A stretch of DNA of 64,000 nt from CAZKEW01 sp964580435. GTDB taxonomy: Bacteria; Acidobacteriota; Aminicenantia; Aminicenantales; UBA8522. Numbering within the stretch: the first letter of the stretch is position 1; every line of letters begins with the position of its first letter. Where the stretch lies: positions 1 through 64,000 of the forward strand of contig CAZOKP010000001.1 in assembly GCA_964580435.1 (NCBI GenBank), written 5' to 3'. Under the pieces are notes generated by a model. The model worked only from the letters and a program-made list of their open reading frames with translations. It was not told where the DNA came from and did not search any database. Both the position numbers and the translations under genes were made by a program. This document shows positions 17,326 to 25,735 of the stretch, piece after piece.

Positions 17326-17436
17326 CTTCCTTCGCCACTCCAGGAATTATCCTCGGCGGAAAAGAGGACACTTCGGGATATCTTACAAGTTTTCGAGATC
17401 AAAGTCTACGTCCGAACCAGAAAAGGAGGTGACCTT

Positions 17437-19047
17437 CTATTTCTTCTCTGAATAAGATTTGCGGGCCTGACTCCGCAGACCTTCTTTATTGACCTTCCCG
17501 GATTGATATTTTGGCAAAGACAGAGCGAATTCCACATATTTAGGAACCTTGTTGTCGCCCAGCCGGAATCTACAAAAATTCTGAATGTCCTTCTTTGTGA
17601 ACTTCCCGCTCTCTTTAGGCACCACGACGGCTTTAATGGCCTCTCCTAAAACGCTATCCGGAACACCTAGGACGGCGGCCTCCGCAACTTTTTCCATCTC
17701 TAGAATACATTCTTCGATTTCTTTGGCACTGACTCGATTGCCGCCGGCTTTGATAATATCCTTTTTTCTGCCGACAACCCAGAAATAGCCCTCTCTGTCT
17801 TTGCTCCCCAGATCGCCGGTTAAAAGCCACCCATCCTTCAAAACAAACTTGTTCTCTTCAGGCTCGTTCCAATATCCAAGCATTACATTATCTCCATAAA
17901 CTGCGATCTCACCTTCCTCGCCCACAGCCGTTTCCGAACCATCGTCCTTGAGAATCTTCAATCGGACGCCGGGCACAGGAATCCCGATTGACCCCACTTT
18001 ATCTTTCAGCCGTAAAGGAGGAACATAGGAGACGCGTGGGGATGCTTCGGTTAAACCATACATGATATAGATCTCTTTGTCCGGAAAAGCATTCATCAGC
18101 CTTCGAATAACCTCGGGTGCCATCGCACCGCCTGCTTGGGTGAAATAGCGGAGATACTCAAATTTTCGTGTGGCAAAAGTTGAATTATTGAGCAGGATCA
18201 TAAAGTTAGATGGAACTCCTGAAAAGCCGGTAACCCTTTCCCTTTCCATTGTATCCAAGACGATTTCGGGATAAAGAAATCTATTATCTATGACCAGAGT
18301 CCCGCCGGCTAGGATGTGTGTCAATAGCAACGAATTTCCATAGATATAATAGAATGGCAAAATAACGATGACACTGTCTTTTGCGCTGAGATTTAAATAA
18401 TCTACTGTGGCGATTGTGTTCGTGATGAGATTGCGGTGCGAAAGCATAGCTCCTTTGGGGCTTCCCGTGCTCCCCGACGTATAAAAGATGGCCGCGAGCT
18501 CGGGCGGGGCCTGGATGGACTCATGCTCAAGGCTATACTCAAGGATATCGGGCTGATGACGATTCGGTTTTTCCAAGGGCTTTGCGACGCTCGGAACGAA
18601 CGTATCCAGAATATGGTCCAATGTCTCTACGGAAAATCCCGCCGGGATTTGCTCTAATGGTTTCTCTGAAATAAGGAAATAAACCGACCGATTTTCTCTT
18701 AAAATCTCCCCCAGCAATCGTTCGTATTTTCTTTGAAATAGAAATACCGACGCCTGACAGTTGGACAGAATGTAAGCTATCTTCTCAGGTTTAAGGGAGG
18801 TATCTAATGGTACAGCAACGTGACCGGCCTTAAAAACGGCAAAAAAAGCAATCAAATATTCCAGGGAATTTTCGAACAAAATCGCAATGCGGGACTTTTT
18901 CTCCAGGTTAAGGGAAGAAATGTAATCGGCGACTTTTGTGCTGTAAATATAGAGGCTTTCATAGGTGATCTTGCCATCGCCATGAATAGCCGCAAGATGG
19001 GAGGGGAAGACGGAGGCGCTTTTTTCTAAGATCTCAAAAATTGTCAC
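17437..19047 (-). CDS. AMP-forming acyl-CoA/acyl-ACP ligase
   Basis: The 536-residue adenylating enzyme activates a carboxylate as acyl-AMP and transfers it to a thiol (CoA or carrier protein). It has all core motifs: FYTSGSTGSPKGAML near residue 190, YGLTEASPR, LLTGDLGSKDREGYFW, the hinge GRKKDIIKAGG, and the catalytic lysine in SGKVNKEGLR. The substrate cannot be read from sequence. The start is GTG at 19047, four bases after the stop of the NadE-like gene, so the pair is translationally linked. The relation resembles acyl-CoA ligases found in exopolysaccharide clusters. Compare the gutted homologue at 33330-33512, also adjacent to a NadE-like gene. Confidence 0.9.
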   Translation of the reverse strand: MTIFEILEKSASVFPSHLAAIHGDGKITYESLYIYSTKVADYISSLNLEKKSRIAILFENSLEYLIAFFAVFKAGHVAVPLDTSLKPEKIAYILSNCQASVFLFQRKYERLLGEILRENRSVYFLISEKPLEQIPAGFSVETLDHILDTFVPSVAKPLEKPNRHQPDILEYSLEHESIQAPPELAAIFYTSGSTGSPKGAMLSHRNLITNTIATVDYLNLSAKDSVIVILPFYYIYGNSLLLTHILAGGTLVIDNRFLYPEIVLDTMERERVTGFSGVPSNFMILLNNSTFATRKFEYLRYFTQAGGAMAPEVIRRLMNAFPDKEIYIMYGLTEASPRVSYVPPLRLKDKVGSIGIPVPGVRLKILKDDGSETAVGEEGEIAVYGDNVMLGYWNEPEENKFVLKDGWLLTGDLGSKDREGYFWVVGRKKDIIKAGGNRVSAKEIEECILEMEKVAEAAVLGVPDSVLGEAIKAVVVPKESGKFTKKDIQNFCRFRLGDNKVPKYVEFALSLPKYQSGKVNKEGLRSQARKSYSEKK

Positions 19048-19051
19048 AGGA

Positions 19052-20023
19052 TCAGATTTTCCTCATATCGAGAGGGCTCATTCTCAAGAACTCCGTGGCT
19101 TTGATCTTCCGCTCGATATTGGCATATCCTCTCTCCGCCTGCTCCACGGTCAGGTCGAGGACGTGAGCCGCTTTGGCTGCAGGCACGTTGTTTTCGAACG
19201 CATACCAGAGCATGTCCATTACAAAAAAGTCGAGCCCAAAAAAGAATTCTTCTTGAGTTACGCTGGCGCTATAAGTATCGGTCGTCGGCACTCTCTCGAT
19301 AATTTCTCGAGGAACCTCCAGATATTCTGCCAGCTGATAGATCTGGATCTTGAAGAGATGAGCGATAGGCCTAAAATCCACGCCGCCATCGCCATATTTC
19401 ACAAAAAAACCTTGGGCATGTTCATCTCTGTTCGCTGTCCCCGCCACCGCCCAGTTCCTTTTTTCCGCATGATAATACAGTGTTGTCATGCGCAGCCTCT
19501 GTTTCATATTAGAGGCGGCGACAACCTGCAGATAAACTTCAAGGGGCATCCTCTGTGATCTGATTTCTCCAGCGTTATTTTCAATTGTCAGGCTGAAGAC
19601 GTTTAGAGTCTCCTTTTCGAGAATGCCGGTCGGGATGCTTATTTTACATTTCCAGCCTGGACCAAACTCAGGGAAGACCTGCCGGATCGCCTCATCTCTC
19701 CTTTTGTAACAGCCTAATTCTTCCAAAGGTCCTGTTAGGTCTTCGAGAACAGTCTCAAAGCAGAATTTTTCGGCAAGCTTCAAGGCCAGGACTTTGCTTT
19801 CGCTCGAGGATTCTTTCTCTGGCATCATGACGCCCAGGACTTTCTCAGGACCGAGCGCCTTCACGCACAGCGCCGCCGTAACCGATGAATCGATGCCTCC
19901 CGAGATGCCGACGACCGCGCCTCTTTTTTTCAGAATGCTGCGAACTTGCGTGAGAATGACCTCGGTGAATTCACTGACAGTTTTTTCCGCGTCAATCTGG
20001 AGAATATTCTTGTGGAATTCCAT
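19052..20023 (-). CDS. NadE-like ATP-pyrophosphatase amidotransferase (NAD synthase family)
   Basis: The 323 residues have the PP-loop SGGIDSS (about 41-47), GTANRDE and FFVKYGDGGVD of ammonia-dependent NAD synthase. The protein is about 50 residues longer than ordinary ammonia-dependent NadE. Its C-terminal third (EEFFFGLDFF, WYAFENNVP) replaces the usual QTDE-type segment, and it shares those features with the paralogue at 33516-34481. No glutaminase domain is present. It is immediately followed by an AMP-forming ligase. Either it is the cell's NAD synthase or it is a specialised relative that amidates another carboxylate; genomic pairing favours the latter. Confidence 0.85.
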   Translation of the reverse strand: MEFHKNILQIDAEKTVSEFTEVILTQVRSILKKRGAVVGISGGIDSSVTAALCVKALGPEKVLGVMMPEKESSSESKVLALKLAEKFCFETVLEDLTGPLEELGCYKRRDEAIRQVFPEFGPGWKCKISIPTGILEKETLNVFSLTIENNAGEIRSQRMPLEVYLQVVAASNMKQRLRMTTLYYHAEKRNWAVAGTANRDEHAQGFFVKYGDGGVDFRPIAHLFKIQIYQLAEYLEVPREIIERVPTTDTYSASVTQEEFFFGLDFFVMDMLWYAFENNVPAAKAAHVLDLTVEQAERGYANIERKIKATEFLRMSPLDMRKI

Positions 20024-20125
20024 TTTGATACTCCATCTAGATTATTTCTATTCCAAGACATCCTCAATCCGTAATAGCTTAGCTTAAAGAGAAAAATGAT
20101 GTCAAACATCAACTCAGAGTGTCAA

Positions 20126-20375
20126 GGCAATGTGAATATTTCCGCTTTTCGCATGGTCTAGATTCTCTCGGGGGATGAGCTCTGGGAGGGAGCGATAAAC
20201 AGTCTTCGCCACGGATGATCCGGAGGCGGAGCTCCCGCTTCATGACCCGCCGGATGATCTGGAGCCGTTCATGTTCCTCTCTGGTCAATGTGATTAAATC
20301 CTTTCTCACAAGGCCGGTCCTCCTTCTTCCCGAACGAGTACCTTAGCCCAAAAAAGCGGAAATAATCAGGTTGCC
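20126..20375. mobile_element. 250-bp inverted-repeat mini-element (remnant IS)
   Basis: The left end reads GGCAATGTGAATATTTCCGC (continuing TTTT), and the right end in reverse complement reads GGGCAACCTGATTATTTCCG (continuing CTTTTTT). These form an imperfect terminal inverted repeat of about 24 bp. Between them lies only the first 36 codons of a transposase-like frame. It occupies most of the 450-bp space between the NadE-like gene and the homocysteine methyltransferase gene. No obvious target duplication was found. Confidence 0.6.
20202..20309 (-). pseudogene. N-terminal transposase fragment within the mini-element
   Basis: A GTG-initiated frame encodes about 36 residues containing DLITLTREEHERLQIIRRV, like the N-terminal helix of ISNCY-type transposases. 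The downstream codons then lose resemblance. The frame starts about 40 bp inside the right inverted repeat, where a complete IS would carry its transposase start. Confidence 0.5.
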
Positions 20376-20472
20376 CATTTAGGAAATTATCACGTTGGCG
20401 TAACAGAGGATGGACTCGTCGCGGATTTGACTTCTTCGTCGCCAGAGGCTTATAATCGCAACAAGAATAGGG

Positions 20473-22329
20473 TTGAGGAGCTTCCCGATCAAAAACAAAT
20501 TCCTGGATTGCGTTAACGAAAAGGTTCTCCTTTGCGATGGAGGCATGGGGACCATGCTTTACAGCAAAGGAATTTATTTGAACACCTGCTTTGATGAGCT
20601 CAACCTGACTAATTCTGAAATTGTAAAAGAAGTCCATCGGGAATATATCCGCAGTGGCGTCGACCTTATTGAGACCAATACATTTGGCGCCAACCGCTGC
20701 AAGCTCAAAAAGTATGGCCTGAATGACAAGGTCAAGGAGATTAATCGGGCCGGGGCCCGAATAGCACGAGAAGAAGCAGGTGGTGAGATATTTGTGGCAG
20801 GATCGATAGGACCGTTGGGATTGAGGATCGAACCCTGGAGGCCGGCTTCGGTGGAGATTGCTGAAGAGGCTTTCCGAGAACAGGCTCAAGCCCTTTTGGA
20901 AGGGGGTGTGGATCTTTTTATTCTGGAAACTTTTTCTGATATCAACGAGATTCACCAGGCCATCAAAGCCGTGCGGGAGATAAGCCCTCAGGCAGCTATT
21001 GTGGCAGAAATGACCATCCAAGAGGACGGCAACAGCCTTTACGGCATGACTCCTGAGGTTTTTGTCAAAAAGCTGGAAGACTGGAAAGCCGATATCGTCG
21101 GCGTCAACTGCAGCGTTGGACCTGCCCCAATGCTTCAATGCATTGAAAGGATGGCTCGAGTCACAAATCTCCCTCTCTCTGCCATGCCCAATGCGGGATT
21201 TCCTCAAGAAATCGAAGGCAGGAATATTTATCTCTGTTCACAAGATTATATGGCCGAATATGCTAAGCGCTTTATCCTGAACGGCGTCAAGATTGTCGGG
21301 GGGTGCTGCGGGACCACGCCTGCCCATATCAAGGCCATGAGGGGGGCGATCAAGGCCCTTCAGCCGCCTAAAAGAGCAATCATTACGGTCTCTTTGCCCG
21401 CTGAGGAAAAGGAGGAGAAGGGAAAGATCAGGAAGAGAGATAAATCCGGACTCGGCAGAAAGCTCGAAGATGGAGAGTTTGTCACGAGCGTCGAAATCAT
21501 CCCGCCGCGTGGACACGATCCGTCGTTTTCCATCGAAGTCGCCCGAAGACTGGAGCAACATAAAATTGATTGTGTGAATATTCCTGATGGCCCACGGGCA
21601 AGCGCCCGGATGAGCCCAATGGCGCTCGCTTCGATCCTGGTGGCTACGACCAAACTGGAAATCCTCCTTCATTACACCTGCCGAGATAGAAACTTGCTGG
21701 GAATGCAGTCAGACTTCTTGGGAATGCAGGCCCATAAGATCAGGAATATCCTCATCATTACCGGCGATCCTCCCAAGTTAGGTGACTATCCGAATGCAAC
21801 GGCTGTTTTTGATGTCGATTCGATAGGATTAGTGAATGTTGTAAGTTATCTAAACAAGGGAATTGATATCGGCGGCAAAAAAATGGATAAACCCACGTGC
21901 TTTCTCGTTGGAGTAGGTGCGAATCCTGGGGCTATCAATCTGGACCATGAGATATCGCGGTTTGAAGACAAAGTTGAAGCCGGCGCGGAGTTTGCCGTTA
22001 CGCAGCCGGTTTTTAGCATCAAGCTCTTGGAAAAGTTTCTCAATAGAGTGGAACATTGCCGGATCCCCATCTTGGCAGGGATTTGGCCTCTTTGGAGCCT
22101 GCGCAATGCTGAGTTCATGCACAACGAAGTCCCAGGAGCCACAATTCCCGCGGAAATCATGGACCGGATGCGACGGGCTCAGGATGTCAGTCCTGAGAGG
22201 GCAAGACAAGAAGGGGTGGAAATCGCCCAAGAAATTTTGACTTCCATCAAAGGCCTAGTCCAAGGAATCCAGATTAGTCCGCCGTTGGGAAAATATGAGC
22301 TCTCTTTGGAGGTACTCAAAGCTCTCTGA
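20473..22329 (+). CDS. Bifunctional homocysteine S-methyltransferase / methylenetetrahydrofolate reductase
   Basis: The 618-residue protein is a two-domain fusion. Residues about 10-300 form a homocysteine methyltransferase barrel with LLCDGGMGTML, the zinc Cys in GVNCSVGP and the zinc pair in GGCCGTTPAH. After a charged linker, residues about 330-610 form an MTHFR-like TIM barrel with EIIPPRGHD, HYTCRDRN, ITGDPPK and TQPVF. It should link reduction of methylene-THF to methionine formation. The best start is TTG at 20473, since no in-frame ATG precedes the conserved LLCDGGMG. It converges with the pterin-binding methyltransferase gene, 34 bp away. Confidence 0.9.
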   Translation: MRSFPIKNKFLDCVNEKVLLCDGGMGTMLYSKGIYLNTCFDELNLTNSEIVKEVHREYIRSGVDLIETNTFGANRCKLKKYGLNDKVKEINRAGARIAREEAGGEIFVAGSIGPLGLRIEPWRPASVEIAEEAFREQAQALLEGGVDLFILETFSDINEIHQAIKAVREISPQAAIVAEMTIQEDGNSLYGMTPEVFVKKLEDWKADIVGVNCSVGPAPMLQCIERMARVTNLPLSAMPNAGFPQEIEGRNIYLCSQDYMAEYAKRFILNGVKIVGGCCGTTPAHIKAMRGAIKALQPPKRAIITVSLPAEEKEEKGKIRKRDKSGLGRKLEDGEFVTSVEIIPPRGHDPSFSIEVARRLEQHKIDCVNIPDGPRASARMSPMALASILVATTKLEILLHYTCRDRNLLGMQSDFLGMQAHKIRNILIITGDPPKLGDYPNATAVFDVDSIGLVNVVSYLNKGIDIGGKKMDKPTCFLVGVGANPGAINLDHEISRFEDKVEAGAEFAVTQPVFSIKLLEKFLNRVEHCRIPILAGIWPLWSLRNAEFMHNEVPGATIPAEIMDRMRRAQDVSPERARQEGVEIAQEILTSIKGLVQGIQISPPLGKYELSLEVLKAL

Positions 22330-22363
22330 GTCTGATATTCTGATTCGCTTGCGCTCACCTCGC

Positions 22364-23164
22364 TTATTTTTCTGTGTTTACTTTTTCCCTAATAAATCTC
22401 AGGTAGTTCTTGAGAGATGGATCTCTCCCCAATAGGGATGGAGCGGCATGCAGAGCGGCCTGGAGTTCAGCGTCAAGGGGATCGCAAATTACTGCATCTA
22501 GACCGTTTTGAATCGCAAGAACAAGAAATGTCCGATTCAAGAGCTTTCGCTGGGGAAGTCCAAAAGATACATTACTCAGTCCAGCAATCGTCTTGACTCC
22601 AGGCAAATGGATTTTGATTTTCTCGAGAGACTCTAAGAATATCGTTCCCACCTTGGCATCGGCCCCTATCGGACGGATCAGCGGGTCGATGAAAATATCT
22701 TCCAGACTCGAGCCTTCCTTCGTCAATAACGTGACTAATTTTTCGGCCAGCTCGAGAGCACAGCTGGCGCTGTTGGAGGGGCCGTTTTCGTCCAAACAAA
22801 GAGCAATGACGCGCGGCTTATAGTCCCGTATCAAGGGGAGAAGCACCTTGAGGCTCTTCTTTTCTCCTGTCAGGGAGTTTAAAAGTGGCCTGCCTTGATG
22901 GATTTTCAGAGCTTCTTCCATAGCTTCATGGTTTGGTGTATCAAGAGAAAGAGGAATGTTCACAGATCGCTGCAGGAGTGGAATAGCCCATTTGAGCGTT
23001 TCAATCTCTTTGTCAATGAGGACAGCGGCATTGATATCGATATAGCTCGAGCCCGCCTGTTCCTGCCGCTTCGCCTGGTCGAGAAGAAATTCCTGATCTC
23101 GCTTTTGGAATGCCGCGAGCACACTCTTCCGGCTCGAGTTAAGCCGTTCGCCAATGATAATCAT
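22364..23164 (-). CDS. Methyltetrahydrofolate:corrinoid methyltransferase-like protein (AcsE/pterin-binding family)
   Basis: About 266 residues form a dihydropteroate synthase-type barrel, with IIGERLN at the start, YIDINAAV, IPLSLDTPN, LLNSLTGEK, DPLIRPIGAD and GLSNVSFGLPQR. These match methyl-THF binding subunits of MetH and AcsE rather than folate-synthesising FolP. No cobalamin domain is attached, so it should work with a separate corrinoid protein not seen here. The start at 23164 is set by AAGGAA upstream and by the family N-terminus; the frame is open ten codons further. It sits tail to tail with the MTHFR fusion, suggesting shared one-carbon metabolism. Confidence 0.82.
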   Translation of the reverse strand: MIIIGERLNSSRKSVLAAFQKRDQEFLLDQAKRQEQAGSSYIDINAAVLIDKEIETLKWAIPLLQRSVNIPLSLDTPNHEAMEEALKIHQGRPLLNSLTGEKKSLKVLLPLIRDYKPRVIALCLDENGPSNSASCALELAEKLVTLLTKEGSSLEDIFIDPLIRPIGADAKVGTIFLESLEKIKIHLPGVKTIAGLSNVSFGLPQRKLLNRTFLVLAIQNGLDAVICDPLDAELQAALHAAPSLLGRDPSLKNYLRFIREKVNTEK

Positions 23165-23235
23165 TCTGAAATTCCTTCGTGAAAATATCAACATAATTCG
23201 AGATTGTCAATTGTCGAGAAATATCTAGGTCCCGT

Positions 23236-23296
23236 CATAATTTTGGGGACATGAACCGAATTTCTTAATTCGGTATCGTGTCCCGCAATATTATGG
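23236..23296. repeat. GGGGACA...TGTCCC palindromic repeat with extended arms
   Basis: Inner arms are GGGACATGAACCGAATT and AATTCGGTATCGTGTCCC around TCTT. Outer arms are CATAATTTTG and CAATATTATG. The result is an almost continuous 60-bp imperfect palindrome, related to 12721-12761. It lies between the aldehyde dehydrogenase stop and the methyltransferase start. Confidence 0.7.
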
Positions 23297-23299
23297 CGA

Positions 23300-24721
23300 T
23301 TACTTCAGGTTGAGGGCGAGGAGTTTGAGCTCGGTCATTTCTTCGATGGCGTAGCGGACACCTTCGCGGCCGACCCCGCTTTGTTTCATCCCGCCGTAGG
23401 GCATATGGTCGATGCGGAAGGTGGGGATGTCGTTGATTATGACTCCGCCCACGTCGAGCGTTTCGTAGGCCTCGAACGTCTTGCGGAGGTCATTGGTGAA
23501 AACGCCGGCCTGAAGCCCGTAGATTGAATAATTCACAGCTTCTAGGGCTTTGGTGAATTCTTTATAGGGATAAACGACGACAACCGGCGCGAAGGCTTCA
23601 AGCCAGGAGATGCGGAGGTCGGGGATGACATTCTCCAGGATCGTCGGTTCGAACATCGCCCCGTTTCTCTTGCCTCCACAGGTAATGCGGGCCCCCATCC
23701 CGACGGCCTCTTCGATCCATTGCTCGGTTTGTTTGGCTGCATCGAGGTTGATCATCGGGCCGATATCGGTGCTTTCCTCGAGCGGATTCCCCATTTTGAG
23801 TTTTTTCGTGAGACCGATGAAGTCGGCCATAAAGCGGTCATAGATCTTCTCGTGCAGGAAAAGCCGCTGGACAGAGATACAAATCTGGCCTGAGTATGAG
23901 AAAGAGCCGGTGACGATACGGGGAAGCGCAAATTCAAGGTCGGCGTCGGGCTCCACAACGACGGCTGCATTTCCGCCGAGCTCCAGGGTCACTTTTTTCT
24001 GATAGGCTTTCTTTTTGAGCTCCCAGCCGACCGCGGGGCTTCCGGTGAACGTCACTTTTTTGACGACGTCGTCCGTGAGAAGGATTTCGGCTTCTTTATA
24101 GCCCGAGGGGATGACGTTGAGCCCGCCCGGAGGATAGGCTGCCTCGTTGACAATTTCACCGAGAATAAGGGATGTGATCGGCACCTGGGAGGCGGGCCGG
24201 AGAACGACGGTGTTTCCGGCTGCCAGCGCCGGGGCGACTTTGTGAGCGACAAGGTTAATGGGGAAATTGAAGGGCGTAATGGCTGTGATGACGCCTATAG
24301 GAAAGCGGCGCACCAATCCCCAGCGCTTGGCGGTTTGGGCGCTCAGGTCGAGCGGGATGAGCTCGCCTCCCATGCGTTTGGCTTCTTCGGAGGCGATGTC
24401 GAAGGTCATTACGGCTCTGTCAACTTCGGCCCGCGCATCCCGGATAACCTTTCCTGATTGGAGGGTTATGGAACGGGCCAGCTCCTCCTTGTGCTTTTTT
24501 ATTTCGTGGGAGATTTTTTCCAGGATCGCGGAGCGTTCGTGGCTTGAGAGCTGTCGCGTTTTGGCGAAAGCGTTGTCGGCGGCTGCAAGCGCTTCTTCGA
24601 CCTGCTGAGTGGAAGCGAAATGGACTCTCCCAGCGACACTCTGGTCGTAAGGCGATTTTATCTCTCTGACGTTCTTTGATTCCTTCCACTGGCCGTTGAT
24701 CAGGAGTTTATATTCTTGCAT
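23300..24721 (-). CDS. NAD(P)-dependent aldehyde dehydrogenase
   Basis: The 473-residue enzyme has the complete ALDH fold. The cofactor region includes ITPFNFPINLVAHKVAPALAAG, the general-base Glu lies in VTLELGGN, the catalytic Cys in SGQICISVQR, and the C-terminal region includes PYGGMKQSGVGREG. It oxidises an aldehyde to the acid. Closest-looking subgroups are lactaldehyde/glycolaldehyde and non-phosphorylating glyceraldehyde-3-phosphate dehydrogenases; I cannot decide between them. GGAGGG precedes the ATG. Both sides are flanked by palindromic repeats, so it is probably transcribed alone. Confidence 0.93.
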   Translation of the reverse strand: MQEYKLLINGQWKESKNVREIKSPYDQSVAGRVHFASTQQVEEALAAADNAFAKTRQLSSHERSAILEKISHEIKKHKEELARSITLQSGKVIRDARAEVDRAVMTFDIASEEAKRMGGELIPLDLSAQTAKRWGLVRRFPIGVITAITPFNFPINLVAHKVAPALAAGNTVVLRPASQVPITSLILGEIVNEAAYPPGGLNVIPSGYKEAEILLTDDVVKKVTFTGSPAVGWELKKKAYQKKVTLELGGNAAVVVEPDADLEFALPRIVTGSFSYSGQICISVQRLFLHEKIYDRFMADFIGLTKKLKMGNPLEESTDIGPMINLDAAKQTEQWIEEAVGMGARITCGGKRNGAMFEPTILENVIPDLRISWLEAFAPVVVVYPYKEFTKALEAVNYSIYGLQAGVFTNDLRKTFEAYETLDVGGVIINDIPTFRIDHMPYGGMKQSGVGREGVRYAIEEMTELKLLALNLK

Positions 24722-24767
24722 GTTTCCCTCCTTTCTATTAATGCCACGAGACTAAATGAAGGCCATT

Positions 24768-24873
24768 GTCATTGCAAGCGCCCAAGGGGAGCGAAGCAAT
24801 CTCATGGCCTAGTGTCATTCCGAGCGAAGTGAGGAATCTCAAACTGAGATCGCCACGCTTCGCTCGCGATGAC
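24768..24873. repeat. TCATTGCGAG-type palindromic repeat, composite copy
   Basis: A half element (GTCATTGCAAGCG...GAAGCAATCTCATGG) is followed by a full one, starting GTCATTCCGAGCGAAGTGAG and ending CACGCTTCGCTCGCGATGAC. The full arms are complementary. It sits between the aldehyde dehydrogenase start and the endonuclease-like stop. Confidence 0.7.
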
Positions 24874-24883
24874 AATTTTGTCC

Positions 24884-25735
24884 TCAGCCTTTCAGCTTAT
24901 AGGACTGATACAGGTTTTTCAGCATGATGGCGTCGGTCTCGAGGTTGGGACTCTCGCAGATGACCATCCCCGCCACACTGAAGTCTCTGAGCGCCTGGAC
25001 CCAGTCGTCAAAGTGGAAGTCGGAGTCTCTGAGGTCAAGATGCTTGACCTCACCGTTAACACCATAATGAACACCTGATATATGGACGTGGAGGTTTGCC
25101 AGGGCGTCCTTTCCCAGCTTCTTTTCGACTTTTCTCAGAATACGGTGAAAATGGCGGTAAGTATTGGCCCCTCCCTCACGCGCATGGATGTGGGAAAAAT
25201 CAAGGCAGGGGAGAAGGCCTTCCACTTCCCGGCACATGAAGAGGACTTCATCGAGGGAGCCGAACTGGGATTTCTTTCCCATCGTCTCGAGCCTGAGGAC
25301 GGCCGTGTTTTTTCCTGCCTTGAGGGTGGAGAGGACTTCCTTGAGACTTTTCCTTATCGTTTCGTAGGTCTTTTCAGGCGTGTCGTGGCCGTAATAACCG
25401 CCGTGAAAAACGACGTCCTTTGCCCCAAGGTGCTCCGCCATCCGGGCTGATGCGATCAGGCGTTCCTGGCTGGAGAGCCTTTTTCCCTGTTCCGGGGAGT
25501 TCAGGTTGACATAATAGGGCGCATGGACGCTGAGGCGGATGCCGAGGGCAGATGCCTTTTCTTTGATCAGCTTGGCCGTGTCGCTCCCCATATTTACGCC
25601 CTTGACAAATTCGACCTCCAGGCAGTCTAAACCCAGTTTTTTGATGTGATCAATGGCGGCGAGAGTGGATGCGGTCGGTGTGGAGAGGGGAACGCCCGCG
25701 GTCCCGAAAAGGAGCCTCTTAGAAGCAGAGGTCAT
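24884..25735 (-). CDS. Endonuclease IV-like TIM-barrel (AP endonuclease 2 family) protein
   Basis: About 283 residues. Conserved metal-site elements of the Nfo/xylose isomerase-like barrel are visible: LSVHAPYYVNL, VFHGGYYG, LRLETMGKKSQFG, CLDFSHIHA, VHISGV and DDWVQAL. This resembles archaeal-type deoxyribonuclease IV. It would cleave abasic sites, although members of this superfamily also include sugar isomerases. The start at 25735 lies inside the 3' end of thiC (17-bp overlap) behind GGAAAGG, so it is coupled to thiC. Confidence 0.82.
   Translation of the reverse strand: MTSASKRLLFGTAGVPLSTPTASTLAAIDHIKKLGLDCLEVEFVKGVNMGSDTAKLIKEKASALGIRLSVHAPYYVNLNSPEQGKRLSSQERLIASARMAEHLGAKDVVFHGGYYGHDTPEKTYETIRKSLKEVLSTLKAGKNTAVLRLETMGKKSQFGSLDEVLFMCREVEGLLPCLDFSHIHAREGGANTYRHFHRILRKVEKKLGKDALANLHVHISGVHYGVNGEVKHLDLRDSDFHFDDWVQALRDFSVAGMVICESPNLETDAIMLKNLYQSYKLKG

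Noticed and set aside
19052..20023. Naming the gene nadE outright
   Set aside because: The altered C-terminal segment, extra length and pairing with an AMP-ligase make the substrate uncertain.
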